This document shows, in pieces, positions 6,803-15,218 of a stretch of DNA of 27,961 nt. Every line of letters begins with the position of its first letter. Position 1 is the stretch's first letter. The DNA is from JAMCRM01 sp041685075. GTDB taxonomy: Bacteria; Acidobacteriota; Terriglobia; Bryobacterales; Bryobacteraceae. Both the position numbers and the translations under genes were made by a program. Location of the stretch: the NCBI GenBank assembly GCA_041685075.1, contig JAWLGN010000036.1, forward strand, positions 1 to 27,961, in the 5' to 3' direction. The notes under the pieces were generated by a model. The model did not search any database, was not told the origin of the DNA, and worked only from the letters and a program-made list of their open reading frames with translations.

Positions 6803-7660
6803 TTAACCTTGTCCGCCCAGGAGATTGTGCAGTCCGCCGCGCTCGTCGCCGCCGCGCGAGGGCGCCAGTTCGCGGCGTATCTTTTCGAGCGTCATGGTCT
6901 GGATGACGACGCGACCCGGGCCGGTGAGGGTGGCCAGGAAGAGACCTTCGCCGCCGAACAGCGCGGTCTTGATGCCTCCGGCGAGCTGGATGTCGTACTG
7001 CACGCTTTCATCGAAGGCCACGATGCAGCCGGTGTCGACGTGCAGGCTTTCGCCGGCGCTCAGGGTGAACTCGACGAAGTCGCCGCCGGCGTGAATGAAA
7101 GCCAGGCCCGGACCGGTGAGCTTTTCGAGGATGAAGCCTTCACCGCCGAAGAAGCCCGCGCCCAGCCGCTTGACGAAAGCCACGCCGAGCTGCACGGTCT
7201 GCTGGGCGCAGACGAAGGCGTCGCGCTGCGCCAGGACGCTCTGGCCGGGGGCCAGGTCGAAGACCTGGATACGGCCGGGGTAGGAGCCCGCAAACCCGAC
7301 CTCGCCCTCGCCGCCCATGGCGCGGAAATGGGTCATAAAGAGCGACTCGCCGGCCATCTTGCGGCGCAGGGCGCCGAGCAGTTTCTGGCCGAGGCTATCG
7401 CCGGTCATGCGGGTTTCCCACTGCACGTTGGCGGTCTTGTAGACCATTTTACCGGCCTCGGCGTAGATCTCCTGGCCGGGCTTCAGGCGGGCGCGCACCA
7501 CCTGCAGGTTATCGCCGTGGATGGTGTACTCCATCGGTTCGGCACGCACGACGGGCGCCGCCGCGGCGGCGGCCACCGCTCCGCCGATGGGCTGCCCGCA
7601 GCGAGCGCAGAACTTCGCCGCATCGGGAATCTGCGATCCGCAACTGGAACAGAAGGGCAT
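6803..7660 (-). CDS. Zinc-ribbon + AIM24 (TIGR00266/DUF124) family protein
   Basis: A 285-residue protein. Residues 4-21 form a zinc ribbon, CxxC-10-CxxC (CSSCG ... CARCG), joined by an Ala-rich linker to an AIM24-type beta-helix domain. That domain begins at MEYTIHGDNLQVVRARLKPG and has the family signatures AEAGKMVYKT, GGEGEVGFAG, FFGGEGFILEKLTGPGLAF, IHAGGD, HVDTGCIVAF and LFGGEGLFLATLTGPGRV. Its biochemical role in bacteria is not established; eukaryotic AIM24 affects mitochondrial membrane organisation. The ATG at 7660 begins the zinc ribbon exactly; the longer open frame upstream is Arg-rich and crosses the divergent gene. TACTAT lies 6 nt before the ATG. It shares an operon with hpnE, a membrane-lipid gene, which fits a membrane-linked role (inference). 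Confidence 0.92.
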   Translation of the reverse strand: MPFCSSCGSQIPDAAKFCARCGQPIGGAVAAAAAAPVVRAEPMEYTIHGDNLQVVRARLKPGQEIYAEAGKMVYKTANVQWETRMTGDSLGQKLLGALRRKMAGESLFMTHFRAMGGEGEVGFAGSYPGRIQVFDLAPGQSVLAQRDAFVCAQQTVQLGVAFVKRLGAGFFGGEGFILEKLTGPGLAFIHAGGDFVEFTLSAGESLHVDTGCIVAFDESVQYDIQLAGGIKTALFGGEGLFLATLTGPGRVVIQTMTLEKIRRELAPSRGGDERGGLHNLLGGQG

Positions 7661-7666
7661 GCCGAT

Positions 7667-7672
7667 ATAGTA
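7667..7672 (-). promoter_or_regulatory. Putative -10 box (TACTAT) 6 nt before the 7660 start
   Basis: On the minus strand TACTAT is followed by ATCGGC and then ATG (7660). The spacing would put the transcript start at or next to the start codon. No Shine-Dalgarno sequence and no good -35 box are visible in the 76-bp gap shared with the divergent gene. Confidence 0.35.
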
Positions 7673-7736
7673 GCGCGGCGGACGGGGGCCTGTAGCCCGG
7701 GGGGCCAGGCGTGGGACAATGTGGGTTTCCCGGATT

Positions 7737-10643
7737 ATGCGTAAGCTTGCGCTTCTCCTCCTCACCCTTCTCGTCGGGTTCCCAGGCACCGCGCGGCAGA
7801 TCCCCACGACCTGCGGGACCCGGCCGGGCGCGTGGCGGGAAGAGCGGTTTCTGCACCGGCAGGTCAGGCGCGCCCGCGCGCTGCGGCAGGCGCAGACGGG
7901 CGTGCGGGCGGCGCAGCAGGCCGCCGCGGCCGTCCGGACGGTAGGGAATATCGCGCTGCTGGACGATGGGGACGGGGTGGTCTCGCGCCGCAACGCGTTC
8001 AACCTGGACCACCGGACGGTGGCTTTTCTGCCCTCCGACGGTGCGGCCACGCGCTACCGTTACCAGGCAGGCGTGGCGAGCTACGACGATGGGGCGGCAT
8101 TGGCCGGGACTCTCGCACCCCTGACCGACGACGACAGCCGGCTGGTGGCCTTGCCATTTCCCTTCCCTTTCTTCGGCGCCGTCTACCACTCGGTGTACAT
8201 CAACTCGGACGGCAACTTGACTTTCGGTGCGGGCGACGCGGCCTTCACGGAGCGGTCGCTGGGGCGCATGACCGCGGGGCCGCCGCGCATCGCGCCGCTG
8301 TTCGACGACCTGGACCCCACGGCTTCTCCATCCGGGGTGCGCATGCTGGCCGAGCCGGGGCGGTTGGTGGTGAGCTGGGTGCGGGTCCCCGAGTGGATGC
8401 AGTTCGGCAGGGGAGCGGAGCAGACCTTCCAGGTGCGGCTGTATCCGGAGGGACGCATCGAGTTCGCCTACGCGGGAGCGAGGCCGTCGGGGGCCGTGGT
8501 GGGAATCGCGCCCGGAGGCGCGCAGGGTTCGGCGGCGCTGGTATCGTTCACCGCGGATCCCTCGGGCGAGTACGCGGGTGCGGTGGCGGAGCGCTTCGGG
8601 GGATCCACGCCGGAAATCGACATCACCAGCGCCGCGCAGCGCTTCTATGCGGGCCACGAGGACGCCTACGACTACCTGGTGATCTTCAATAACCTGGGGG
8701 TGCCGGCGGGCAGCGGCGGCGTGCTGGCCTACGAAGTGACGGTGCGGAACAGCGGCACAGGCTTCGGCGACCAGATGGTGGACATGGGGCGGGAGTACGG
8801 CTCGCGCGCGCGGCTGCAGGCGGTCATGAATATGGGACCGCTCGATCAGTATCCGGACGACCCCAACCAGCGCATCACCCAGCGCTCCTCCGGAGATACC
8901 CCGCTGACCATCCTGGCGCACGAAGCGGGGCACCGTTTCCTGGCTTTCGCCAGCGTGCGGGACCCGTCCGACCCGTTCGCGCGCCCCATGCTGGGCTACC
9001 AGGGCGCGCACTGGTTTTTCGGCTTCAACGCGGAGGCTTCGGTGGTGGACGGCAACCGGGTGCGGGACAACGGCGCGCACACCTGGCCGCGCTTTGAAAC
9101 CACCGGCGCGGTGGAGGCGTTTTCGCCGCTGGACCAGTACTTGATGGGGCTGCGGGGCCCCCATGAGCTGGCGGAGCACCAGATGTTCTACGCCACCGAC
9201 GCGACGGAGATCGCGGGCAGGCGGGTGCCTCAGGTGGGGGTTCGGTTCAGCGGCGGGCGGCGCGATGTGGCGATCGAAGATTTGATCGAGGTCGAGGGCC
9301 GGCGCACCCCGGACCACACGGTGGCGCAGCGGCGGTTCCGCTTCGCCTTCATCCTGGTGACGGCCGCCGGCGCCGAGCCTCCGGCGGCGGATTTGGCCAA
9401 GCTGGACCGCTTCCGCACGGCGTTCGAGGAGTTTTTCGCCCGCGCTACGTCGAACCGGGCGGCGGCGGATACTTCGCTGCGGCTGGACCTGCGGCTCTCG
9501 GTGTTTCCCGCGGCCGGGGTGCCGGCAGGGCAGGCGGCGGCGGGCCGGGTGGCGGTGGATACGCCGCCCGCGGCGCCCCTCACGGTGGTGCTGAGCACCC
9601 GGACGGGAGCGGCGGAGGTGCCTGCGTCGGTGATCATTCCGGCGGGCGGCACCGAGGCGGCGTTCACTATCACGGGGCTGCGGCAGGGGGTAGAGGAGTT
9701 GCGGGCCGAGCCGGACAATGGCAGCTACCGCACGGCGGAGGCGCGGGTACAGGTGGCAGCGGGCACGGAGGTGCGGCTGGTACAGGTTTCGGCCGGGCCG
9801 GACCCGGTGGTGGTGCGGGTGACCGATATCAACGGGCTTCCCTACCCCGGGCTGCGGGTCCAGGCCGTGCCCTCGCAGGGCGGCACGGTGGATCCGGCGT
9901 TTGCGGTGACCGACGATACGGGGCTGGCGCGCTTCCGGTGGATGCCTGGCGGGGCGGGCAGCTTGCAGATTTCGGTTGAGGGTGTGGCCGCGCGGTTAAC
10001 CGTGAGGGCGCAGGCGGGGGCGCCGGCGGTGACGGGGGTGGTGAACGCCGCCAGCTTTGCCGAGGGATTGGCGCCGGGGGCGCTGGCAACGGTCTTCGGG
10101 GTCAACCTGGCACCCGGCGCGGCGGCGTCGGCGGGCCCGCCGCTTCCCCAGTCGCTGGCCGGTGTGCGGGTGCTGCTGGGCGGCGCTGCCGTGCCGCTGC
10201 TCTATGCCAGCAACAGCCAGGTGAACTTCCTGGTGCCGGAGGGGCAGCCGGAAGGCCCGGTGGACCTGGTGGTGGAAAGCGCCGCGGGGGTTACCGCGCC
10301 GGTTACGGTGCAGGTGGCGGCGGTGGCGCCGGGGATCTTTTTCGATACCGCCTCGGGCCACGGGGCGGTGCTGCCGCGCGGCGGCGGCTATATCGAGATC
10401 TACTGCACGGGCCTGGGGCAGGTGGCTCCGCGCGAGGACGGGTTGCTGTGGACCACCCTTACCCCGGAGGTGACGGTCGCGGGAGTGCCCGCGGCGGTCA
10501 GCTTCAGCGGCATGGCGCCGGGGCATCCGGGGCTCTACCAGGTGAACGTGCGGATGCCGGCGGGGGCACCCGCTGGGGCGCAGGCGCTCTCCGTTGCGGT
10601 AAACGGCAGCCAGAGCAACACCGTGCTGGTGGCGGTGGAGTGA
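7737..10643 (+). CDS. Large secreted HExxH metalloprotease-like protein with Solibacter C-terminal domain
   Basis: A 968-residue exported protein. Residues 1-21 are a signal peptide (MRKLALLLLTLLVGFPG). About 137-285 resembles a nidogen-type beta domain (LPFPFPFFG, YINSDGNLTFG, IAPLFDDLDP). A zinc-protease motif HEAGH is at 395-399. Glu433 (NAEASVVDGN) is a possible third ligand, and SPLDQYLMGL near 462-471 could be a Met-turn-like segment. About 675-760 looks like an Ig/invasin-like domain (VVVRVTDINGLPYPGLRVQA, TDDTGLARFRW). About 765-967 is the TIGR03437-type domain (VNAASFAEGLAPG, LYASNSQVNFLVP, YCTGLGQV, YQVNVRMPAG). ATG 7737 gives the cleaner signal peptide; in-frame ATG 7719 is possible. 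Peptidase activity is inferred from the motif only; substrate unknown. Confidence 0.88.
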   Translation: MRKLALLLLTLLVGFPGTARQIPTTCGTRPGAWREERFLHRQVRRARALRQAQTGVRAAQQAAAAVRTVGNIALLDDGDGVVSRRNAFNLDHRTVAFLPSDGAATRYRYQAGVASYDDGAALAGTLAPLTDDDSRLVALPFPFPFFGAVYHSVYINSDGNLTFGAGDAAFTERSLGRMTAGPPRIAPLFDDLDPTASPSGVRMLAEPGRLVVSWVRVPEWMQFGRGAEQTFQVRLYPEGRIEFAYAGARPSGAVVGIAPGGAQGSAALVSFTADPSGEYAGAVAERFGGSTPEIDITSAAQRFYAGHEDAYDYLVIFNNLGVPAGSGGVLAYEVTVRNSGTGFGDQMVDMGREYGSRARLQAVMNMGPLDQYPDDPNQRITQRSSGDTPLTILAHEAGHRFLAFASVRDPSDPFARPMLGYQGAHWFFGFNAEASVVDGNRVRDNGAHTWPRFETTGAVEAFSPLDQYLMGLRGPHELAEHQMFYATDATEIAGRRVPQVGVRFSGGRRDVAIEDLIEVEGRRTPDHTVAQRRFRFAFILVTAAGAEPPAADLAKLDRFRTAFEEFFARATSNRAAADTSLRLDLRLSVFPAAGVPAGQAAAGRVAVDTPPAAPLTVVLSTRTGAAEVPASVIIPAGGTEAAFTITGLRQGVEELRAEPDNGSYRTAEARVQVAAGTEVRLVQVSAGPDPVVVRVTDINGLPYPGLRVQAVPSQGGTVDPAFAVTDDTGLARFRWMPGGAGSLQISVEGVAARLTVRAQAGAPAVTGVVNAASFAEGLAPGALATVFGVNLAPGAAASAGPPLPQSLAGVRVLLGGAAVPLLYASNSQVNFLVPEGQPEGPVDLVVESAAGVTAPVTVQVAAVAPGIFFDTASGHGAVLPRGGGYIEIYCTGLGQVAPREDGLLWTTLTPEVTVAGVPAAVSFSGMAPGHPGLYQVNVRMPAGAPAGAQALSVAVNGSQSNTVLVAVE

Positions 10644-10656
10644 GCGGCGGCTTCGT

Positions 10657-10667
10657 TATACTGGAGG
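10657..10667 (+). promoter_or_regulatory. TATACT -10-like box abutting a GGAGG ribosome-binding site
   Basis: TATACT (10657-10662) is followed at once by GGAGG (10663-10667) and then the ATG at 10672. If TATACT is a true -10 box, the transcript would begin near 10669 and lose the ribosome-binding site. If the gene is read from upstream, GGAGG is well placed (4 nt from the ATG). Both modes may operate. No -35 match is clear. Confidence 0.35.
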
Positions 10668-10671
10668 TCTC

Positions 10672-11886
10672 ATGCGCATCTGGTGGCCGGCAGCCGCGTT
10701 GTTCGCGGCCGGGGGCGTACTCTGGCCGGCGGCGGACGAGTACCCGCAGCGCCGGGCAGCGCTGGCGGCGGCCCTCGAGCACGGGGCCGTCGTGGTGTTC
10801 GCGGCCGGTGAAGAAAGCGCCGGTGTCGGCCGCACGGGGTTCCGCCAGGATACCAACTTCTACTACCTGAGCGGCTGGGAAGAACCTGGAGCCGCGCTGC
10901 TGATCGGCCCCCGGACCGATATTCTGTTTCTGCCCAAGCCGGAGACCCGGCGCGAGACCTACCATGGCCGCATGCTGGACCCCGCGGACCCGGGCGCGGC
11001 GGCGGCAACGGGTTTCCGGACGGTGTTGCCTCTGGCGCGCCTGGAAGGAGAGCTCGGGCGGGTGCTCGAGAACAGCCGGCGCATTTACACCGTGGGGGAG
11101 GAGGCAACGGTGCGGCTGCGCCGGGCCTTTCCACTGCGCGAGGTGGCAAGCGCCGGGGAGGCGCTGGCGCGCCTGCGGATGACCAAGTCGCCGGCCGAAA
11201 TTGCATCGCTGCGGCGCGCGGCGGAAGCCAGCATGGAAGCCCACCGGGCGGCATGGCGCCGCGCCGCGCCGGGCGTCTACGAATACCAGGTAGCGGCGGC
11301 GCTGGCGCACTCCTGGCTCGAGGCCGGCTGCGAGCGGGCCGCCTTTGCGCCCATCGTGGCTTCCGGGCCGAATGCCGTGGTGCTGCACTATGAGAAGAAC
11401 CGGCGGCGGATGGAGGCAGGCGAGCTGGTTCTGATCGACGCCGGGGCCGAGTGCGCCGCCTACGCCGCCGATGTGACCCGCACGGTTCCGGTGAGCGGCC
11501 GCTTCAGCGAGCGGCAGCGGAAACTGTATGAGGCGGTGCTGGGAGCGCAGCAGGCGGCCATCGCGGCGGTGAAGCCGGGGGCGCGGCTGGCCGATTTGAC
11601 GCGCGCGGCGCGGGAGCACCTGGACGCCAACGGCGGGTTGGGCAGGTATCTCACCCACCGGGTGAGCCATCACATGGGGCTGGACGTCCACGACGCTGCG
11701 GATCTGGACGCGCCGCTGGCCGAGAACATGGTGATCACGGTCGAGCCGGGCGTTTACATTCCGGAGGAGAACCTGGGGATTCGCATCGAGGACATGGTGC
11801 GGGTCACGAAGACCGGGGCGGAGATCCTGACGGCCGCGCTCGAGCGTGCGCCGGAGGCGATCGAAAGGGCCATGGAGAGGCGATGA
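10672..11886 (+). CDS. Exported Xaa-Pro aminopeptidase (M24B, PepP-like)
   Basis: A 404-residue member of the pita-bread metallopeptidases that remove an N-terminal residue preceding proline. The N-domain (about 22-165) has the AMP_N features RRAALAAAL, FYYLSGWEEPGAALLIGP and LFLPKP. The catalytic domain has all five dinuclear-metal ligands: Asp256 (LIDAGAE), Asp267 (ADVTRT), His333 (SHHMGLDVHD), Glu358 (VEPGVY) and Glu373 (IRIEDM). Residues 1-21 (MRIWWPAAALFAAGGVLWPAA) look like a signal peptide, so the enzyme probably acts in the periplasm, unlike cytoplasmic E. coli PepP. GGAGG precedes the ATG. Its stop overlaps the next start (ATGA), tying it to the CHASE2 kinase. Confidence 0.93.
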   Translation: MRIWWPAAALFAAGGVLWPAADEYPQRRAALAAALEHGAVVVFAAGEESAGVGRTGFRQDTNFYYLSGWEEPGAALLIGPRTDILFLPKPETRRETYHGRMLDPADPGAAAATGFRTVLPLARLEGELGRVLENSRRIYTVGEEATVRLRRAFPLREVASAGEALARLRMTKSPAEIASLRRAAEASMEAHRAAWRRAAPGVYEYQVAAALAHSWLEAGCERAAFAPIVASGPNAVVLHYEKNRRRMEAGELVLIDAGAECAAYAADVTRTVPVSGRFSERQRKLYEAVLGAQQAAIAAVKPGARLADLTRAAREHLDANGGLGRYLTHRVSHHMGLDVHDAADLDAPLAENMVITVEPGVYIPEENLGIRIEDMVRVTKTGAEILTAALERAPEAIERAMERR

Positions 11887-13736
11887 AGCGCCCGCGACGG
11901 CCGGATATCGCGTACGTGGCGCTAGTGGGTGGATCGTTCGTGCTGGCGCTGGCGGCCAGTTGGGCCGCGCCGCAGATCGATAACCAGGCCTACGACTGGA
12001 TGTTCCGGCTGTACGAACCGGAGCCGTGGCAGACGGAAGCGGCGCTGCTGGCCATCGACGAAGAGTCGCTGGCGACGTTCGGGGGGTTGCGGAACATTCG
12101 GGGACCGATGGCCAAGGCACTGGTGCAGGTGGCGGGGGCAGGTCCCAAGGCGGTGGCGGTGGACCTGATCCTGGCGGAGCCCTCCGTGGAAGCCGACGAC
12201 CGGGCGCTGGAGGAAGCCTTCCGGACAACCCCGGGGCTGGTGCTCTCGGCGCAGTTGATCTCCGGGGGCGCGCGGTGGGAAGAGCCGCTGCCGCGCTTCG
12301 CCCGGCATGCCGCGGCCGTGGGACACGTGCATGCCGAACCGGACCACCTGGATTCGATCGGCCGCGCGCTGCCGCTCGAGCGGCAGAACTATCGCGCGCG
12401 GCGCTGGGCGCTGGCGCTCGAAGCGCTGCGGGTGAGCCGCGGGGCGCAGATTACGGAATCGCCCGAGGAGTTGCAGGTGGGCGGCGTGCGGGTGCCGGCG
12501 CATATCCGGGACGGGCGGCTGATGCGCATCCGGTATGTGCCCCCGACGATGCCGCCGCTCGAGCGCGTGGGGCTGGAGCGGCTGCTGGCCGAACCGGCGC
12601 TGGCCGCGAAGTTCGCGGGCAAGGTGGTGTTCGTGGGGCTGACGGCGCAGGGCGCGGTGCGCGACTGGCTGTTCACCCCGTACTCCCCGAGCATTCCGAT
12701 GATGGGGGTGGAGATCCATGCCAACGCCTACGAGACCCTGGCCGAACAGCGCTTCCTGACGGATGCCCCGAGTTGGGCGGTGCTGGGGTTTGCCGCGCTG
12801 CTCTCGCTGGGGGCGGGGCTGGCCTTCTCGCAGGCGCGGCTGTGGCAGGCGTACCTGGCGGCGCTGGGACTGCTGGCGGCGGCGCACGTGGTGCCCTACC
12901 AGTGCTTCACCCGGGGGAAGGTCTTTTCGTTCGCGACGCCCGTTGCGGCGGCGTGGTTCTCGAGCGTCACGGCAGCCGGCTGGCAGCACCTGGTGGTGCG
13001 GCGGCGGCTGCGGCGCGCGGAGGCCGACCGCCTGCGCTACCAGCAAACCATACACTTCGTCACCCACGAGATGCGCACGCCTCTGACCGCCATCCAGGGC
13101 ACCAGCGAGTTGATGACGCGCTTCGCCCTTCCGGAAGAGAAGCGGAAGCAGATGGCCGAGTTGATCAACAGCGAGTCGAAGCGGCTGGCGCGCATGATCG
13201 AGATTTTTCTGGGGGTGGAGCGGCTCTCGGCGGGGCAGGTGGAGCTGAAGAAGGAGAGTTTCGACGCCGCTGACGTGGTGGAGGCTTGTGTGAAGCGCGC
13301 GCGTCCGGTGGCCGAACGGAAGCGGATCGAGCTGCGGGCCGAAATCATGGGGGAGAACCTGGCGCTGACGGGCGATCGCGAGCTGATGGAGTACGCGGTG
13401 TATAACCTCCTGACCAACGCGGTGAAGTATTCGCCCGAGCAGACCCGGGTGACGATATCGGCCGAGCGGCGCGACGGGCGCGTGCGAGTGGCCGTCGAGG
13501 ACCAGGGTATAGGCATCGACCGGAAAGAGATCCGGCGCATATTTCAGAAGTTTTACCGCACCCGCAAGGCCGAGCAGTCCGGGGAAGCCGGCACGGGGAT
13601 CGGGCTGTCGATTGTGGAGCAGATTGTCACGCAGCACGGCGGCACGATCGAGGTGAGGAGCGCGCCGGGCCAGGGATCCTGTTTTACCCTGGTACTGCCC
13701 GCGGTGGTTTCGGTATCGGTTGCGGAGCATTCGTAA
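11883..13736 (+). CDS. CHASE2-domain transmembrane sensor histidine kinase
   Basis: A 617-residue membrane kinase. One transmembrane helix lies near residues 11-30 (YVALVGGSFVLALAASW). A large extracytoplasmic CHASE2 domain spans about 31-290 (NQAYDWMFRL, LLAIDEESLATFGG, AVAVDLILAEPS, GKVVFVGLTAQG, MMGVEIHANAYETL). Three more hydrophobic helices follow (about 295-375). The cytoplasmic kinase core has His395 in THEMRTPL, the N box YNLLTNAVKYS, the G1 box DQGIGID, the F box FQKFYRT and the G2 box GTGIGLSIV. CHASE2 ligands are unknown. Its ATG overlaps the stop of the exported aminopeptidase, and its stop overlaps the start of an NtrC-type regulator (TAATG), so the three form one translationally coupled unit. 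The regulator is its likely partner. Confidence 0.95.
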   Translation: MKRPRRPDIAYVALVGGSFVLALAASWAAPQIDNQAYDWMFRLYEPEPWQTEAALLAIDEESLATFGGLRNIRGPMAKALVQVAGAGPKAVAVDLILAEPSVEADDRALEEAFRTTPGLVLSAQLISGGARWEEPLPRFARHAAAVGHVHAEPDHLDSIGRALPLERQNYRARRWALALEALRVSRGAQITESPEELQVGGVRVPAHIRDGRLMRIRYVPPTMPPLERVGLERLLAEPALAAKFAGKVVFVGLTAQGAVRDWLFTPYSPSIPMMGVEIHANAYETLAEQRFLTDAPSWAVLGFAALLSLGAGLAFSQARLWQAYLAALGLLAAAHVVPYQCFTRGKVFSFATPVAAAWFSSVTAAGWQHLVVRRRLRRAEADRLRYQQTIHFVTHEMRTPLTAIQGTSELMTRFALPEEKRKQMAELINSESKRLARMIEIFLGVERLSAGQVELKKESFDAADVVEACVKRARPVAERKRIELRAEIMGENLALTGDRELMEYAVYNLLTNAVKYSPEQTRVTISAERRDGRVRVAVEDQGIGIDRKEIRRIFQKFYRTRKAEQSGEAGTGIGLSIVEQIVTQHGGTIEVRSAPGQGSCFTLVLPAVVSVSVAEHS

Positions 13737-15046
13737 TGGAACGGCTACTGGTAGTAGAAGACGATCCGGCGGTCCGGATGACCCTGGTAACGGGGCTCGA
13801 GCTGGAGGGGTATGCCGTGGATGCAGCCTCCTCCACCAGCGAAGCGATGGAAAAGCTGGCGGTGACGGCGTACGGGATCGTCATCTCGGACATTTACATC
13901 GACAGCCGTACGGGGCTGGACGTGCTGGACGCGGCGCGCCGCAAGGATCCGCGCTGCGCGGTGATTCTCATGACCGCGCGCGGCACCATGGAGACGGTGG
14001 TGGCGGCCACCCGCGGCGGGGCGTTCGACTATATCGCCAAGCCCTTCGAGTGGGACCGCATGATGGAGGCGCTGAAGCGCGCCGAGGCTTCCCGGCAGGA
14101 GCAGGAGAAGGAAGCGGAGCCGGAGGAGTTGCCCAATACCGAGATGATCGGCAGCTCGGCCGGCATGGTGGAGGTGTATAAGAAAGCCTCGCAGGCGGCG
14201 CCCACCGACGCTACCGTGCTGATTGAAGGCGAGACCGGCACGGGCAAGGAACTGGTGGCCCGCATGATCCACCGCTTCAGCCAGCGATGCCAGCACCCCT
14301 TCGTCCCGGTGGATTGCCCCTCGATTGCGCCCACGCTGCTCGAAAGCGAGTTGTTCGGGGTGGTGAAAGGCGCCTATACGGGCGCAGACCGCGACCGCAT
14401 CGGGATCTTTGAGGCCGCCAGTCGCGGCACTGTGTTTCTGGACGAGATCGGCGATATCGAGTTCAATTTTCAGCTCAAGTTGCTTCGTTTTCTTCAGGAG
14501 AGGGAGATTCGCCCGGTAGGTTCGCCGCGCTCGAAGGAAGTGGATGTGCGGATTGTGGCGGCCACCAACCGCGACCTGCAGAAGCTGGTGGACGACGGCA
14601 AATTCCGCGAGGATTTGTGGTTCCGGGTGAACGTCGTGCGGATTTCCATCCCGCCGCTCAGGGAACGGCGCAGCGATGTTCCGCTGCTGGCGCGGTTCTT
14701 CGTCAACAAGTACGCCGAAGCGTACCGGCGCGAGGTGAAGTTGACGGAATCCGGCATCCGGGCGATGCAGGAGTACACCTGGCCGGGCAACGTGCGGCAG
14801 TTGCAGCATCTGGTGGAGCGGCTGAGCATCCTGGCGCCGCAGGGGCGCATCGACGGGGAGGCGGTGAACGACGCCCTTACCGTCATGGAGTCGCGCGAGA
14901 ACGCCGTGGAAACCCTGGCGGCGGCGGAGGAGGAGCAGATCCGCCGCGTGCTGGCGGCCACCGGGGGAAATAAGAGCCGCGCCGCCCAGATCCTGGGCAT
15001 CGAGCGGAAGACGCTCTATCGCAAGCTCGAGAAGATGGGGCTGTAG
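13736..15046 (+). CDS. NtrC-family sigma-54-dependent response regulator
   Basis: A 436-residue activator. The receiver (1-120) has EDD at 8-10, phosphoacceptor Asp52 (VISDIYI), Thr80 and Lys102 (AKPFEW). The AAA+ domain (about 137-365) has Walker A GETGTGKE at 165-172, the sigma-54-contacting loop as GAYTGA at 212-217 (Tyr in place of the usual Phe) and Walker B GTVFLDEIGD near 231-240, followed by REDLWFRVNV and WPGNVRQL. The two residues before the loop are Val-Val where HE or RV is common. A Fis-type helix-turn-helix ends the protein (NKSRAAQILGIERKTLYRKL). It should activate sigma-54 promoters when phosphorylated, presumably by the adjacent CHASE2 kinase. A possible -24/-12 element lies 70 bp downstream, before the subtilase gene. 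Confidence 0.96.
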   Translation: MERLLVVEDDPAVRMTLVTGLELEGYAVDAASSTSEAMEKLAVTAYGIVISDIYIDSRTGLDVLDAARRKDPRCAVILMTARGTMETVVAATRGGAFDYIAKPFEWDRMMEALKRAEASRQEQEKEAEPEELPNTEMIGSSAGMVEVYKKASQAAPTDATVLIEGETGTGKELVARMIHRFSQRCQHPFVPVDCPSIAPTLLESELFGVVKGAYTGADRDRIGIFEAASRGTVFLDEIGDIEFNFQLKLLRFLQEREIRPVGSPRSKEVDVRIVAATNRDLQKLVDDGKFREDLWFRVNVVRISIPPLRERRSDVPLLARFFVNKYAEAYRREVKLTESGIRAMQEYTWPGNVRQLQHLVERLSILAPQGRIDGEAVNDALTVMESRENAVETLAAAEEEQIRRVLAATGGNKSRAAQILGIERKTLYRKLEKMGL

Positions 15047-15114
15047 ACGCGGCCCCTCGCGGTACAGAAACTCACTTACGTCGCGCCTGCGCGGGCGAGC
15101 GGCGCTCACTGCTT

Positions 15115-15131
15115 CTGGCGGTCTGATCGCT
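15115..15131 (+). promoter_or_regulatory. Possible sigma-54 (-24/-12) promoter before the subtilase gene
   Basis: CTGGCGGTCTGATCGCT has GG (15117-15118) and GC (15129-15130) separated by exactly 10 nt, as sigma-54 promoters require. It matches CTGGC at -24, and one T plus GC and a following T at -12; the middle ACG and the second T of TTGC are not matched. It lies 70 bp downstream of the NtrC-type regulator gene and about 90 nt before the GTG at 15219. A partial dyad (CGCC...GGCG, about 15085-15096) lies just upstream. A match of this quality can occur by chance in GC-rich DNA. Confidence 0.35.
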
Positions 15132-15218
15132 TTTGAGTTATATCTACTCCGCAGCACAATCCCGCAACCTGCCGGCGCCGCGTACGTGCTGGCTTTTGCA
15201 CTGAAGGAGGGATCGGCC

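Noticed and set aside
7509..9317. Long minus-strand open frame of 602 codons.
   Set aside because: It lies antisense to the secreted metalloprotease-like gene, is His/Arg/Pro-rich and shows no domain pattern; it is a GC-rich shadow frame.
15188..15200. TGGC...TTGCA near the subtilase start as a sigma-54 promoter.
   Set aside because: GG and GC are only a few bases apart; the required 10-nt spacing is absent.
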